A stretch of 64,000 nt of DNA from Eledone cirrhosa (taxonomy: Eukaryota; Mollusca; Cephalopoda; Octopoda; Eledonidae). The stretch lies in contig OZ024741.1 of NCBI GenBank assembly GCA_964016885.1, positions 413,119,312 through 413,183,311 on the forward strand. Reading direction: 5' to 3'. Below, in pieces: positions 45,601 to 54,093 of the stretch (the first letter of the stretch is position 1; each line of letters opens with the position of its first letter). The translations under genes were made by a program, and so were the position numbers. Below the pieces are notes generated by a model. That model worked only from the letters and a program-made list of their open reading frames with translations. It had not been told where the DNA came from and made no database searches.

Positions 45601-48600
45601 GGGGAATGTTACACCTGTTTTGCTTTGCAGGTGAATATTGCACCTGTTTTACTTTGGAGAGGAATATTACACCTGTTTCACTTTGGGGGTGGTGATATTA
45701 CACCTGTTTCACTTTGGAGGGGAATATTACACCTGTTTCACTTGGGGGGGATATTACACCAGTTTCAACCTGGGGAGGGGGGATATTACACCTGTTTTAA
45801 TTTGGAGGGGAATATTACACCAGTTTCACTTTTGAGGGGAATATTACACCAGTTTCACTTTGGAGGTGAATGTTACACCAGTTTCACTTTGGAGGTGAAT
45901 ATTACACCAGTTTCACTTTGGAGGGGAATATTACACCAATTTTACTTTGGAGGTGAATATTACACTTGTTTCACTTTGGAGGTGAATATTACACCAGTTT
46001 CACTTTGGAGGTGAATATTACACTTGTTTCACCTTGGAGGGGAATATTACACCAGTTTTACTTTGGTGGTGAATATTACACCTGTTTCACTTTGGAGGGG
46101 AATATTACACCAGTTTCACTTTGGGGGTGAATATTGCAACAGTTTCACTTTGGAGGGGAATATTACACCAGTTTCACTTTGGGGATTAATATTACACCAG
46201 TTTCACTTTGGAGGTGAATATTACAACACTTTCAATTTGGAGGGGAATATTACTGCAGTTTTACTTTGGACGTGAATATTACAGCAGTTTTACTTTGGGG
46301 TTAAATATTTCAACAGTTTCAATTTGGGGGTGAATATTACACCAGTTTCACTTTGGAGGAGAATATTACACCAGTTTCACTTTGGAGGTGAATATTTCAC
46401 CAGTTTCACTTTGGGGGGGAATATTACACCAGTTTCACTTTGGGGGTGAATATTACACCAGTTTCACTTTGGAGGTGAATATTACACCAGTTTCAATTTG
46501 GGGTGAATATTACACCAGTTTCACTTTGGAGGTGAATATAACACTAGTTTCAATTTGGGAGTGAATATTACACCAGTTTCATTTTGGGGGTGTATATTAC
46601 ACCAGTTTCACTTTGGAGGGGTATATTACACCTGTTTCACTTTGGGGGTGAATATTACACCAGTTTCAGTTTGGAGGGGAACGTTACACCGGTTTTGCTT
46701 TGCAGGTGAATATTACACCTGTTTTACTTTGGAGGGGAATATTACACCTGTTTCACTTTGGGGGTGGGGATATTACACCTGTTTCACTTTGGAGGGGAAT
46801 ATTACACCTGTTTTAATTTGGAGGGGAATATTACACCAGTTTCACTTTTGAGGGGAATATTACACCAGTTTCACTTTGGAGGTGAATGTTACACCAGTTT
46901 CACTTTGGGGGTGAATATTACACCAGTTTCACTTTGGAGGGGAATATTACACCAGTTTCACTTTGGGGGTGAATATTACACCAGTTTCACTTTGGAGGTG
47001 AATATTACACCACTTTCAATTTGGGGTGAACATTACACCAGTTTCACTTTGGAGGTGAATATAACACTAGTTTCACTTTGGGAGTTAATATTACACCAGT
47101 TTCATTTTGGGGGTGTATATTACACCAGTTTCACACTTTGGAGGAGTACATTACACCTGTTTCACTTTGGGGGTGAATATTACACCAGTTTCAGTTTGGA
47201 GGGGAATGTTACACCTGTTTTGCTTTGCAGGTGAATATTACACCTGTTTTACTTTGGAGGGGAATATTACACCTGTTTCACTTTGGGGGTGGGGATATTA
47301 CACCTGTTTCACTTTGGAGGGGAATATTACACCTGTTTCACTTTGAGGGGGGATATTACACTTGTTTCACTTTGGAGGAGAATATTACACCTGTTTCACT
47401 TGGGAGGGGGGATGTCACACCAGATTCAGCCTAGCGGGGGGGGGGGGAATATTACACCTGTTTTACTTTGGGGGGGATATCACACCAGATTCAACCTAAG
47501 GGGGTGGATATTACACCTGTTTTACTTTGGAGGGGAATATTATACCAGTTTCACTTTGGGAGTGAATATTACACCAGTTTCACTTTGGAGGGGAATATTA
47601 CACCAGTATCACTTTGGGGGTGAATATTACACCAGTTTCACTTTAGAGGTGAATATTACACAAGTTTCAATTTGGGGTGAATATTACACCAGTTTCACTT
47701 TGGAGGTGAATATAACACTAGTTTCACTTTGGGAGTGAATATTACACCACTTTCATTTTGGAGGTGTATATTACACCAGTTTCACTTTGGAGGGGTATAT
47801 TACACCTGTTTCACTTTGGGGGTGAATATTACACCATTTTAAGTTTGGAGGGGAATGTTACACCTGTTTTGCTTTGCAGGTGAATATTGCACCTGTTTTA
47901 CTTTGGAGAGGAATATTACACCTGTTTCACTTTGGGGGTGGTGATATTACACCTGTTTCACTTTGGAGGGGAATATTACACCTGTTTCACTTGGGGGGGA
48001 TATTACACCAGTTTCAACCTGGGGAGGGGGGATATTACACCTGTTTTAATTTGGAGGGGAATATTACACCAGTTTCACTTTTGAGGGGAATATTACACCA
48101 GTTTCACTTTGGAGGTGAATGTTACACCAGTTTCACTTTGGAGGTGAATATTACACCAGTTTCACTTTGGAGGGGAATATTACACCAATTTTACTTTGGA
48201 GGTGAATATTACACTTGTTTCACTTTGGAGGTGAATATTACACCAGTTTCACTTTGGAGGTGAATATTACACTTGTTTCACCTTGGAGGGGAATATTACA
48301 CCAGTTTTACTTTGGTGGTGAATATTACACCTGTTTCACTTTGGAGGGGAATATTACACCAGTTTCACTTTGGGGGTGAATATTGCAACAGTTTCACTTT
48401 GGAGGGGAATATTACACCAGTTTCACTTTGGGGATTAATATTACACCAGTTTCACTTTGGAGGTGAATATTACAACACTTTCAATTTGGAGGGGAATATT
48501 ACTGCAGTTTTACTTTGGACGTGAATATTACAGCAGTTTTACTTTGGGGTTAAATATTTCAACAGTTTCAATTTGGGGGTGAATATTACACCAGTTTCAC

Positions 48601-49258
48601 TTTGGAGGAGAATATTACACCAGTTTCACTTTGGAGGTGAATATTTCACCAGTTTCACTTTGGGGGGGAATATTACACCAGTTTCACTTTGGGGGTGAAT
48701 ATTACACCAGTTTCACTTTGGAGGTGAATATTACACCAGTTTCAATTTGGGGTGAATATTACACCAGTTTCACTTTGGAGGTGAATATAACACTAGTTTC
48801 AATTTGGGAGTGAATATTACACCAGTTTCATTTTGGGGGTGTATATTACACCAGTTTCACTTTGGAGGGGTATATTACACCTGTTTCACTTTGGGGGTGA
48901 ATATTACACCAGTTTCAGTTTGGAGGGGAACGTTACACCGGTTTTGCTTTGCAGGTGAATATTACACCTGTTTTACTTTGGAGGGGAATATTACACCTGT
49001 TTCACTTTGGGGGTGGGGATATTACACCTGTTTCACTTTGGAGGGGAATATTACACCTGTTTTAATTTGGAGGGGAATATTACACCAGTTTCACTTTTGA
49101 GGGGAATATTACACCAGTTTCACTTTGGAGGTGAATGTTACACCAGTTTCACTTTGGGGGTGAATATTACACCAGTTTCACTTTGGAGGGGAATATTACA
49201 CCAGTTTCACTTTGGGGGTGAATATTACACCAGTTTCACTTTGGAGGTGAATATTACA
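44760..49258 (+). repeat. Nearly exact 2.25-kb tandem duplication in the satellite
   Basis: Starts at 44859, 45035, 45625, 46024, 46382, 46555 and 46758 recur at 47107, 47283, 47874, 48273, 48631, 48804 and 49007. The offset is 2,248 bp for the first two and 2,249 bp for the rest. The only length change I can see is one G in a G run near 45187/47436. Either this is a very recent unequal exchange or an assembly duplication. Confidence 0.85.
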
Positions 49259-50163
49259 CCACTTTCAATCTGGAGGGGAATATTACTGCAGTTTTACTTT
49301 GGACGTGAATATTACAGCAGTTTTACTTTGGGGTTAAATATTTCACCAGTTTCAATTTGGGGGAGAATATTACACCAGATTCACCTTGGAGGAGAATATT
49401 ACACCAGCTTAACTTGGAGGTGAATATTACACTTGTTTCACTTTGGAGGTGAATATTACACCAGTTTCACTTTGGAGGTGAATATTACACTTGTTTCACT
49501 TTGGAGGGGAATATTACACCAGTTTTACTTTGGTGGTGAATATTACACCAGTTTCACTTTGGGGGTGAATATTACACCACTTTTACTTTGGGGGTGAATA
49601 TTAAATAAGAGTCAATTTGGAGGGGAATATTACACCAGTTTCACTCTGGAGGTGAATATTACACCAGTTTCACTCTGGAGGTGAATATTACACCAGTTTC
49701 ACTCTGGAGGTGAATATTACACCAGTTTCACTTGGGGGGGGGGGGTAATATTACACCAGTTTCACTTTGGAGGGTAATATTACACCAGTTTCACTTTGGG
49801 GGTGAATATTACACCAGTTTCACTTTAGGGGGGGATATTACACCAGTTTCACTTTGGAGGGTAATATTACACCAGTTTCACTTTGGGGGTGAATATTACA
49901 CCAGTTTCACCTTGAAGTTGAATATTACACCAGTTTCACTTTGGGGTGAATATTACACCAGTTTGACTTTGGGAGTGAATATTACACTGGTTTCACTTTG
50001 CAGGGGAATATTACACCAGTTTCAATTTCTAGGGGAATATTACACTAGTTTCACTTTGGAGGGGAATATTACACCTGTTTTACTTTGGAGGGGAATATTA
50101 CACCAGTTTCACTTTAGGAGTGAATATTAGACCAGGTTCACTTTAGGGGTGAATATTACACCT

Positions 50164-50606
50164 ACCTTTTAAAAGGGTTCTATGCCCCAAGCTTTAAACA
50201 GGGTTTTTTTTACAATTTTCCCAATTTAACTGGTAAAATTTTAACTTTATGTTTTTTATTATATTTATTTATTTGTCCTTTTAGTTACCAAACCAGCCAA
50301 AAGCAGTTCTGGTTCTATTAAATAACCCCCTCCCCCATTTTAAAGTTTTCCAATTTAAATTAAAATCTTCCAACATAAATTTATATAAGAACCTTACATT
50401 AATTTACTGTCTTAGTAATGAAATAATTACTAATTTTAATAAATCCCTCAGAATTCTTCATTAAATAATTAAAAGTGTGTATTTCATTAGAAATGTGCTG
50501 ATGAAAGGGTTAATGTATTTCTTTAACTAAACCAATCAATTATTTAATTAATAATCAATAATACGTAACAACTTCACACATGATTTTATATAAATATATT
50601 TTTATC
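50164..50606. repeat. Right flank with second copy of the AT-rich repeat
   Basis: The array ends at about 50163 and passes into non-satellite DNA without a visible target-site duplication. From about 50345 to 50560 the sequence matches the left flank (30-135 and 235-330) in the same orientation, with shared AATTAAAAT, GAAATAATTA, AATCCCTCA and CTTCATTA blocks. 50164-50344 has T-rich tracts and no ORF. The right copy lacks the SINE that splits the left one. Confidence 0.6.
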
Positions 50607-50816
50607 TCCCCCTCCCTCTATCTCCCTCTCTCTCTCCCTCCCTCTCTCACCCTCTTTCTCCCTCTCTCTCTCTTTACTCTATCTCTTCCTCCCCCTCGCC
50701 CCCTCCATCTCTCTCTCACCCCTATCTCTTTTCTTCCCCCTCTCTCTATCTCCCCCTGTCCCCCTCTCTCTATCTCCTCCCTCTCCCCCCTCCCCCCTCT
50801 TTCCCTCTCTCTCATT
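50607..50816. repeat. Polypyrimidine (CT-rich) tract of about 210 bp
   Basis: Almost every base on the + strand is C or T, in CTCTCTCC, CCCCTC and TCTATCTCC motifs, with only a few A interruptions. Such strand-asymmetric tracts can form triplex (H-DNA) structures. The open frames on both strands (SLPP or RERERGG-like) are compositional artefacts. Confidence 0.9.
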
Positions 50817-50873
50817 TTATTTCATAATAATCATGGTGATTGGCTTCATTGAAATTCAAGTACTCATCAACCA

Positions 50874-51045
50874 ATACACACACACACATATATACATACA
50901 CACACACACACACACACCCACATATATACATACACACACACCCACATATATACACACACGCAGACACACATATATATATATATATATGTGTGTGTGTATG
51001 TATGTATATATATATATATATGTGGGTGCGGGTGTGAGTGTATAT
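50874..51045. repeat. CA/TA/TG compound microsatellite
   Basis: ACACACAC blocks alternate with CATATATACATA, pass through a (TA)n core near 50970-50986 and continue as TGTGTG and TATATG. Low complexity only. 51046-51282 is ordinary sequence with no gene that I can support. Confidence 0.85.
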
Positions 51046-51282
51046 ATATTGTTATACTTTGGGTGGGTCATGCTGCCAATAAAAACACATGCACCTGTTG
51101 GTTTTCACTTCAATTTACTATAAACTCACAATCGGTTATTTAAATAACTGGATGGTTCTTTAGTTGTTGATTGTCAAAGGTCTTTTGTCACACATTCTAT
51201 GACTTCAGTGACTGACTACCTTTGTTGTTATTTTGTGTCCTACACCATCTTGTTTTTGTGGGCTGTCATAAATATATATATA

Positions 51283-51298
51283 TATACAAGTATATATA

Positions 51299-51362
<64 letters not shown>
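51283..51362. repeat. (TA)n microsatellite
   Basis: Nearly pure TA repeat of about 80 bp, broken by ACAAG near 51287 and a C near 51300. It directly abuts the ribozyme-bearing repeat that starts at 51363. Confidence 0.95.
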
Positions 51363-51363
<1 letters not shown>

Positions 51364-51677
51364 ATGTATATATTGTGTATTTTGCAATACACTGTATGCT
51401 TAATTAAAAGCATTTCGAATACCTTATGCTATTGTTTTAGAGTAGTGATAGACTCACTTACTTTAATTTTCAGCAAACAGGGGAGATAATGCTGACAGGG
51501 TCCTGTTTCACATTTATTGATGTTATCAAAGCCAACTACTCCTCCTGTTTGCTGAAATCATGGATGTTTGGTTCTTATAGAATTCTAGTAAATAATCAGG
51601 AACTGATTATACAGAGCGGTTGCCGGTCAAGCAGAAATTGAAAATTAGAATCGGTGCTTTGAAATAGCTATATATAT
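51363..51677 (-). mobile_element. Hammerhead-bearing short repeat, copy 1
   Basis: A unit of about 315 bp bounded by TA-rich ends that is repeated in direct orientation at 51903-52195, starting 547 bp later. Shared blocks include TGCAATACACTGTATGC, AAAGCATTTCGAA, CAGCAAACAGGGGAGATAA, CTCCTCCTGTTTGCTGAAA and GTTGCCGGTCAAGCAGAAA. Its far end, ATTAGAATCGGTGC then TTTGAAATAGC, recurs in reverse at the right end of copy 2. There is no ORF. A hammerhead-like motif lies on the minus strand. The unit resembles a tandem pair of small ribozyme-carrying retroelements later split by a SINE insertion. Confidence 0.65.
51489..51533 (-). ncRNA. Hammerhead-like motif, UUGAUAA core, decayed copy
   Basis: Minus-strand reading: UUGAUAA at 51529-51523, CAU/AUG stem II, GAAA at 51509-51506, stem III ACAG/CUGU, then a GUC triplet ending at 51494 and a 3-bp stem I (GCU/AGC). 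Compared with the copy at 52037-52081 it has lost a G just after the core, so the first stem II pair is gone. Probably inactive. The core differs from the standard CUGAUGA box at positions 3 and 8. Confidence 0.45.
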
Positions 51678-51679
51678 AA

Positions 51680-51896
51680 AAGAACGATCGACTTTCGTCA
51701 AATCGAACCGAGGGAACAATGTTTCCGTTGGTCTTTCCAATTGCTAATACTATCTATCAGTCGCAACTCCCGGTAGAAGGAGCAACGTGAAATAAAGTGT
51801 CTTGCTCAAGGACATAACACATCGCCTGGTCCAGGAATCGAACTCACAACCCTACGATTGCGAATCCAATTCTCTAACCACTCAGCCACACGCGCT
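51680..51896 (-). mobile_element. tRNA-derived SINE with intact A and B boxes
   Basis: Read on the minus strand, the element starts at about 51896 with AGCGCGTGTGGCTGAGTGG. The A box TGGCTGAGTGG lies at 51888-51878 and the B box GTTCGATTCC at 51843-51834, about 34 bp further on as in pol III promoters. After the tRNA-like head comes a conserved central segment (CTTGAGCAAGACACTTTATT, CACGTTGCTCC) that I recognise as common in cephalopod SINEs. The tail runs to the TA tract at about 51670-51680. The element sits exactly between the two direct copies of the hammerhead-bearing repeat. It is a SINE and not a tRNA gene, because the acceptor stem and 3' end do not close. Confidence 0.85.
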
Positions 51897-51902
51897 CTCT
51901 CT

Positions 51903-52332
51903 ATATATGGATGTATATATAGTGTATTTTGCAATACACTGTATGCTTAATTAAAAGCATTTCGAAGACCTTATGCTATTGATTTAGAGTAGTGACAGTC
52001 TCACTTACTTTAATTTTCAGCAAACAGGGGAGATAAAGCTGACAGGGCCCTGTTTCGCATTTATTGATGCTTATCAAAGCCAACTACTCCTCCTGTTTGC
52101 TGAAATCATGGATGTTTGATTCTTATAGAATTCTAGTAAATAATCAGGAACTGATTATAGAGAACGGTTGCCGGTCAAGCAGAAATTGAAAATTAAAGTA
52201 AGTGAGTCTGTCACTACTCTAAGACAATAGCATAAGGTCTTCGAAATGCTTTTAATTAAGCATACAGTGTATTGCAAAATGCACTATATATACATTCATA
52301 TATATATAGCTATTTCAGAGCACCAATTCTAA
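51903..52332 (-). mobile_element. Hammerhead-bearing repeat, copy 2, with 105-bp inverted ends
   Basis: The first 290 bp repeat copy 1 (51363-51677). At about 52193 the sequence turns round: 52193-52303 is the reverse complement of about 51903-52012 (AAGTAAGTGAGTCTGTCACT, AAAGCATTT, GCATACAGTGTATTGCAAAA), with a few mismatches. It then ends with the inverse of the copy 1 terminus (GCTATTTCAGAGCACCAATT). The result is a fold-back element with about 105-bp inverted ends and about 180 bp between them. An inner inverted pair, TTTCAGCAAACAGG and CCTGTTTGCTGAAA, is also present. There is no ORF. Confidence 0.7.
52037..52081 (-). ncRNA. Hammerhead-like motif with U3/A8 core
   Basis: Minus-strand reading, hand-folded. 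Stem I is GGCU (52081-52078) with AGCU (52040-52037), including one G-U. The core is UUGAUAA at 52077-52071. Stem II is GCAU/AUGC (52070-52067 with 52060-52057), four perfect pairs including G10.1-C11.1, loop CAAUAA. GAAA lies at 52056-52053. Stem III is ACAG/CUGU with loop GGCC, then C17 at 52041 completing a GUC site. Every element is in the right order for a type I hammerhead. The only departure is C3 to U together with G8 to A, two bases that pair with each other in the active fold. Confidence 0.6.
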
Positions 52333-52504
52333 TATATATATAATGTATTTTTAACTCTGATACTGGTTCAGTCTAGTTCAACCGGATTGGTCTGTCCCAG
52401 TCATTCATTGAGCAACATCGGTGAGGTTGGCACCCTTAACTCACGGTTGGGTGTGGATGCATTCATGTATATGTGTGTGTCCGCATGTATCTGTGTGCTT
52501 CTAA

Positions 52505-52507
<3 letters not shown>
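52333..52507. other. Spacer without recognised features
   Basis: Short ordinary sequence between two repeat elements, TG-rich towards the right. I see no ORF or known repeat. Confidence 0.5.

Positions 52508-52550
<43 letters not shown>
52508..52550. repeat. (TA)n microsatellite
   Basis: Pure TA repeat that directly abuts the left end of the perfect palindrome. Confidence 0.95.
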
Positions 52551-52553
<3 letters not shown>

Positions 52554-52587
52554 AGATTTGAATGGATACAGTTTAGTTGAAAGGAAT

Positions 52588-52707
52588 TTATTGACACGTG
52601 TTTCTATAACAGTTACATAACCTAAAACAGCTGCTATCTACAAACTTTTAGTTATGCAGACATTCAATATTTCAATGTTATTATTTACTGTCATTTCATC
52701 AGAATAA
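52588..52707 (-). ncRNA. Hammerhead ribozyme-like motif, left palindrome arm
   Basis: Exact mirror of the motif at 52778-52897. On the minus strand CUGAUGA is at 52702-52696, GAAA at 52604-52601 and the GUC cleavage triplet ends at 52593. Stem pairings are those described for the right arm. Confidence 0.7.
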
Positions 52708-52777
52708 TATTACTGAGGACCTATTTAGTTTTTATAGAGAATATTCTCTATAAAAACTAAATAGGTCCTCAGTAATA

Positions 52778-52897
52778 TTATTCTGATGAAATGACAGTAA
52801 ATAATAACATTGAAATATTGAATGTCTGCATAACTAAAAGTTTGTAGATAGCAGCTGTTTTAGGTTATGTAACTGTTATAGAAACACGTGTCAATAA
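52778..52897 (+). ncRNA. Hammerhead ribozyme-like motif, right palindrome arm
   Basis: Hand-folded on the + strand. Stem I is UUAUU (52778-52782) with AAUAA (52893-52897). CUGAUGA at 52783-52789 is the intact catalytic box. Stem II is eight pairs (52791-52798 with 52872-52879), separated from the core by one A-A mismatch (52790, 52880) and capped by a large 73-nt loop. GAAA lies at 52881-52884. Stem III is the two-pair AC/GU with loop ACGU, followed by C at 52892, giving a GUC cleavage site. A very short stem III is what is known of hammerheads in Penelope-like elements. Confidence 0.7.
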
Positions 52898-53044
52898 ATT
52901 CCTTTCAACTAAACTGTATCCATTCAAATCTTTCTATTTTTCTCCGGATTACTTTTGGAACTACAACTGGAACCGTCGAGCAAACTCTACGTGAGCTGAT
53001 AATCTACTGTGTGTAATATTTATATTACAACACAACGGAAAATA

Positions 53045-53047
<3 letters not shown>

Positions 53048-53133
<86 letters not shown>

Positions 53134-53136
53134 CAT

Positions 53137-53186
<50 letters not shown>
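53048..53186. repeat. Long (TA)n microsatellite with a CATACA interruption
   Basis: About 80 bp of pure TA, then CATACATACACACACACA, then another 40 bp of TA. Reading frames in it are artefacts. 52938-53047 is short spacer sequence with no recognised feature. Confidence 0.95.
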
Positions 53187-53188
<2 letters not shown>

Positions 53189-53244
53189 GGAAAAAATGAA
53201 ACGATATTTCATTTCCCACTCTTAGTACGGCTGTTACTTAAATA

Positions 53245-53706
53245 TAAGTATGTACACGTACATACATATATGTATACCGACGTACAGTAGTATGTATATA
53301 TATATATATACATACATGCACACATATATATATGCACGTATGGATTCACCGAACATTTATTATAATGCTCGGTGTGTTTGTAAACAAACATCCCGTATTA
53401 AGCCGTAGTGTCTAGCAACCACCGTTTCTCGTTTGTTCAACACTGACAAAGGAACGCTGTACTAGTTTCAAGCCTGTTAGCTATCGTCAGCAACGTATAC
53501 CTTCCTGCCAGATTGTTGAACGTATATACTTACCTTATGCTTACCTTATATATATACTTACCTTGTTTACAAACACACCGAGCATTATAATAAATGTTCG
53601 GTGAATCCATACGTGCATATATATATGTGTGCATGTATGTATATATATATATACATACTACTGTACGTCGGTATACATATATGTATGTACGTGTACATAC
53701 TTATAT
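53245..53706. repeat. Inverted repeat, arms of about 141 bp, 179-bp spacer
   Basis: The left arm (53245-53385) and the right arm (53565-53706) are reverse complements, with a 2-bp length difference in an internal TA run. Shared blocks are GTATGTACACGTACATAC, ACCGACGTACAGTAG, GCACGTATGGATTCACCG and ATAATGCTCGGTGTG. The inner ends read GTTTGTAAAC, itself palindromic. The spacer 53386-53564 holds a single minus-strand hammerhead-like motif. The outer side abuts TA-rich sequence. Confidence 0.9.
53448..53503 (-). ncRNA. Hammerhead ribozyme-like motif, type I layout
   Basis: Minus-strand reading. Stem I is ACGUUG (53496-53491) with CAGCGU (53459-53454), six pairs including one G-U. An outer helix AAGG/CCUU follows across a small internal loop. 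The catalytic box CUGACGA is at 53490-53484. Stem II is AGC/GCU with loop UAACAG, separated from the core by one U-U mismatch. GAAA lies at 53469-53466. Stem III is AC/GU closing a 2-nt loop, then A at 53460, giving a GUA cleavage site. Box, helices and spacing fit the Penelope-type hammerhead. The tight stem III loop may have lost bases. Confidence 0.65.
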
Positions 53707-53713
53707 ATATATA

Positions 53714-53806
53714 TAACGAAGGAAGTTTGGTAATGAACCAGGTGGACCATAACGCACCAGAGTACTCAATACTTAGGGTAGTAGAGTGGGACTTGAACAT
53801 TTTCCT
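53714..53806 (-). repeat. Ribozyme-downstream tag repeat, copy 1
   Basis: A unit of about 90 bp (AACGAAGGAA, GGTGGACCATAACGCACCAG, AGTACTCAATACTTA, GTAGTAGAGTGGG) with two more copies at 59256-59345 (opposite orientation) and 61697-61775 (same orientation). At the other two sites it follows the cleavage site of a hammerhead motif in the ribozyme's own direction. Here the ribozyme itself is missing. The unit abuts (TA)n on both sides. Confidence 0.75.
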
Positions 53807-53810
53807 AATA

Positions 53811-54093
53811 TATATATATAGTAATAATAATAAATGTGAAAACTAAGATCCACGCTCCATATAACGACGTATTATCTGCACTTTTTTCCGTTCATTGCCA
53901 GGGAACGTCTTCACGAACCAAAGTATCGTCTTCCTGTTTTCCTTCGGTTGCAACGTTTTTCGAAATATTTACTTCTGCGTTCACAGATTCATCTTTTTAG
54001 TTTCAGAAGATCCCGTTAAGGGTGAAACAGCGATTCTTTGCTGAAACTTTAATCTGTTATTTTAATAAATGAATATATATATATATATATATA
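53811..54093 (+). repeat. Repeat fragment with a vestigial hammerhead-like fold
   Basis: Lies between two TA tracts. At 54004-54027 the + strand reads CAGAAGA, then a CCC/GGG hairpin, then GAAA, followed by a CAGC/GCUG hairpin and a closing AGUUU/AAACU helix. The order matches a hammerhead, but U4 of the core is A and the U16.1-H17 cleavage dinucleotide is missing. I read it as a dead relative of the other motifs, or a coincidence. There is no ORF in the stretch. Confidence 0.3.

Larger units (their letters stand above)
1621..50163 (+). repeat. 29-bp satellite array, about 1,670 monomers
   Basis: A continuous head-to-tail array of one 29-bp monomer that begins TTTCACTTTGG, continues with a variable G-rich box (usually AGGGG or GGGTG) and ends AATATTACACCAG. 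No spacer and no foreign insertion interrupts it over 48.5 kb. 48,543 bp divided by 29 gives about 1,674 units, slightly off because some units carry extra G residues or small deletions. The main variable positions are the G box, CACCAG versus CACCTG, TTTCAC versus TTTTAC or TTTCAA, and GAATATT versus GATATT. Because 29 is not a multiple of 3 and the consensus has no stop on the + strand, all three + frames are open and encode the same 29-residue repeat. These are not genes. Candidate roles are heterochromatin or centromere, both speculative. Confidence 0.97.
52548..52937. repeat. Perfect 390-bp palindrome with no spacer
   Basis: Two arms, 52548-52742 and 52743-52937, are exact reverse complements with the centre between 52742 and 52743 (GAGAATATTCTC). 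I compared the arms base by base and saw no mismatch or indel over 195 bp. Each arm carries one full hammerhead-like motif (52783 onward on +, 52702 downward on -). The left end borders (TA)n and the right end passes into TATTTTTCTCC. A spacerless perfect palindrome is unstable in cells, so it is either very young or an assembly or library artefact. Confidence 0.9.

Noticed and set aside
1432..50130. Dozens of open frames of 60-225 residues across the satellite
   Set aside because: All are reading-frame shadows of the 29-bp monomer. They overlap in three frames, start at chance ATG variants and stop at GGTGAA variants.
1621..50163. CRISPR-like array of 29-bp repeats
   Set aside because: Units are joined directly without spacers, and the context is eukaryotic.
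1621..50163. Telomeric repeat
   Set aside because: The monomer is not a TTAGGG-type repeat and is flanked on both sides by ordinary interspersed-repeat DNA.
50493..50510. CTGATGA near 50498 as another hammerhead core
   Set aside because: No GAAA with a matching stem II and no stem I follow within a sensible distance. The flank copy at the left end does not preserve the word.
51834..51888. tRNA gene suggested by A and B boxes
   Set aside because: The head continues into a SINE body and no acceptor stem closes. It is a tRNA-derived SINE.
50840..53846. YIYIYI and HTHTHT open frames
   Set aside because: Translations of TA, CA and TG microsatellites.
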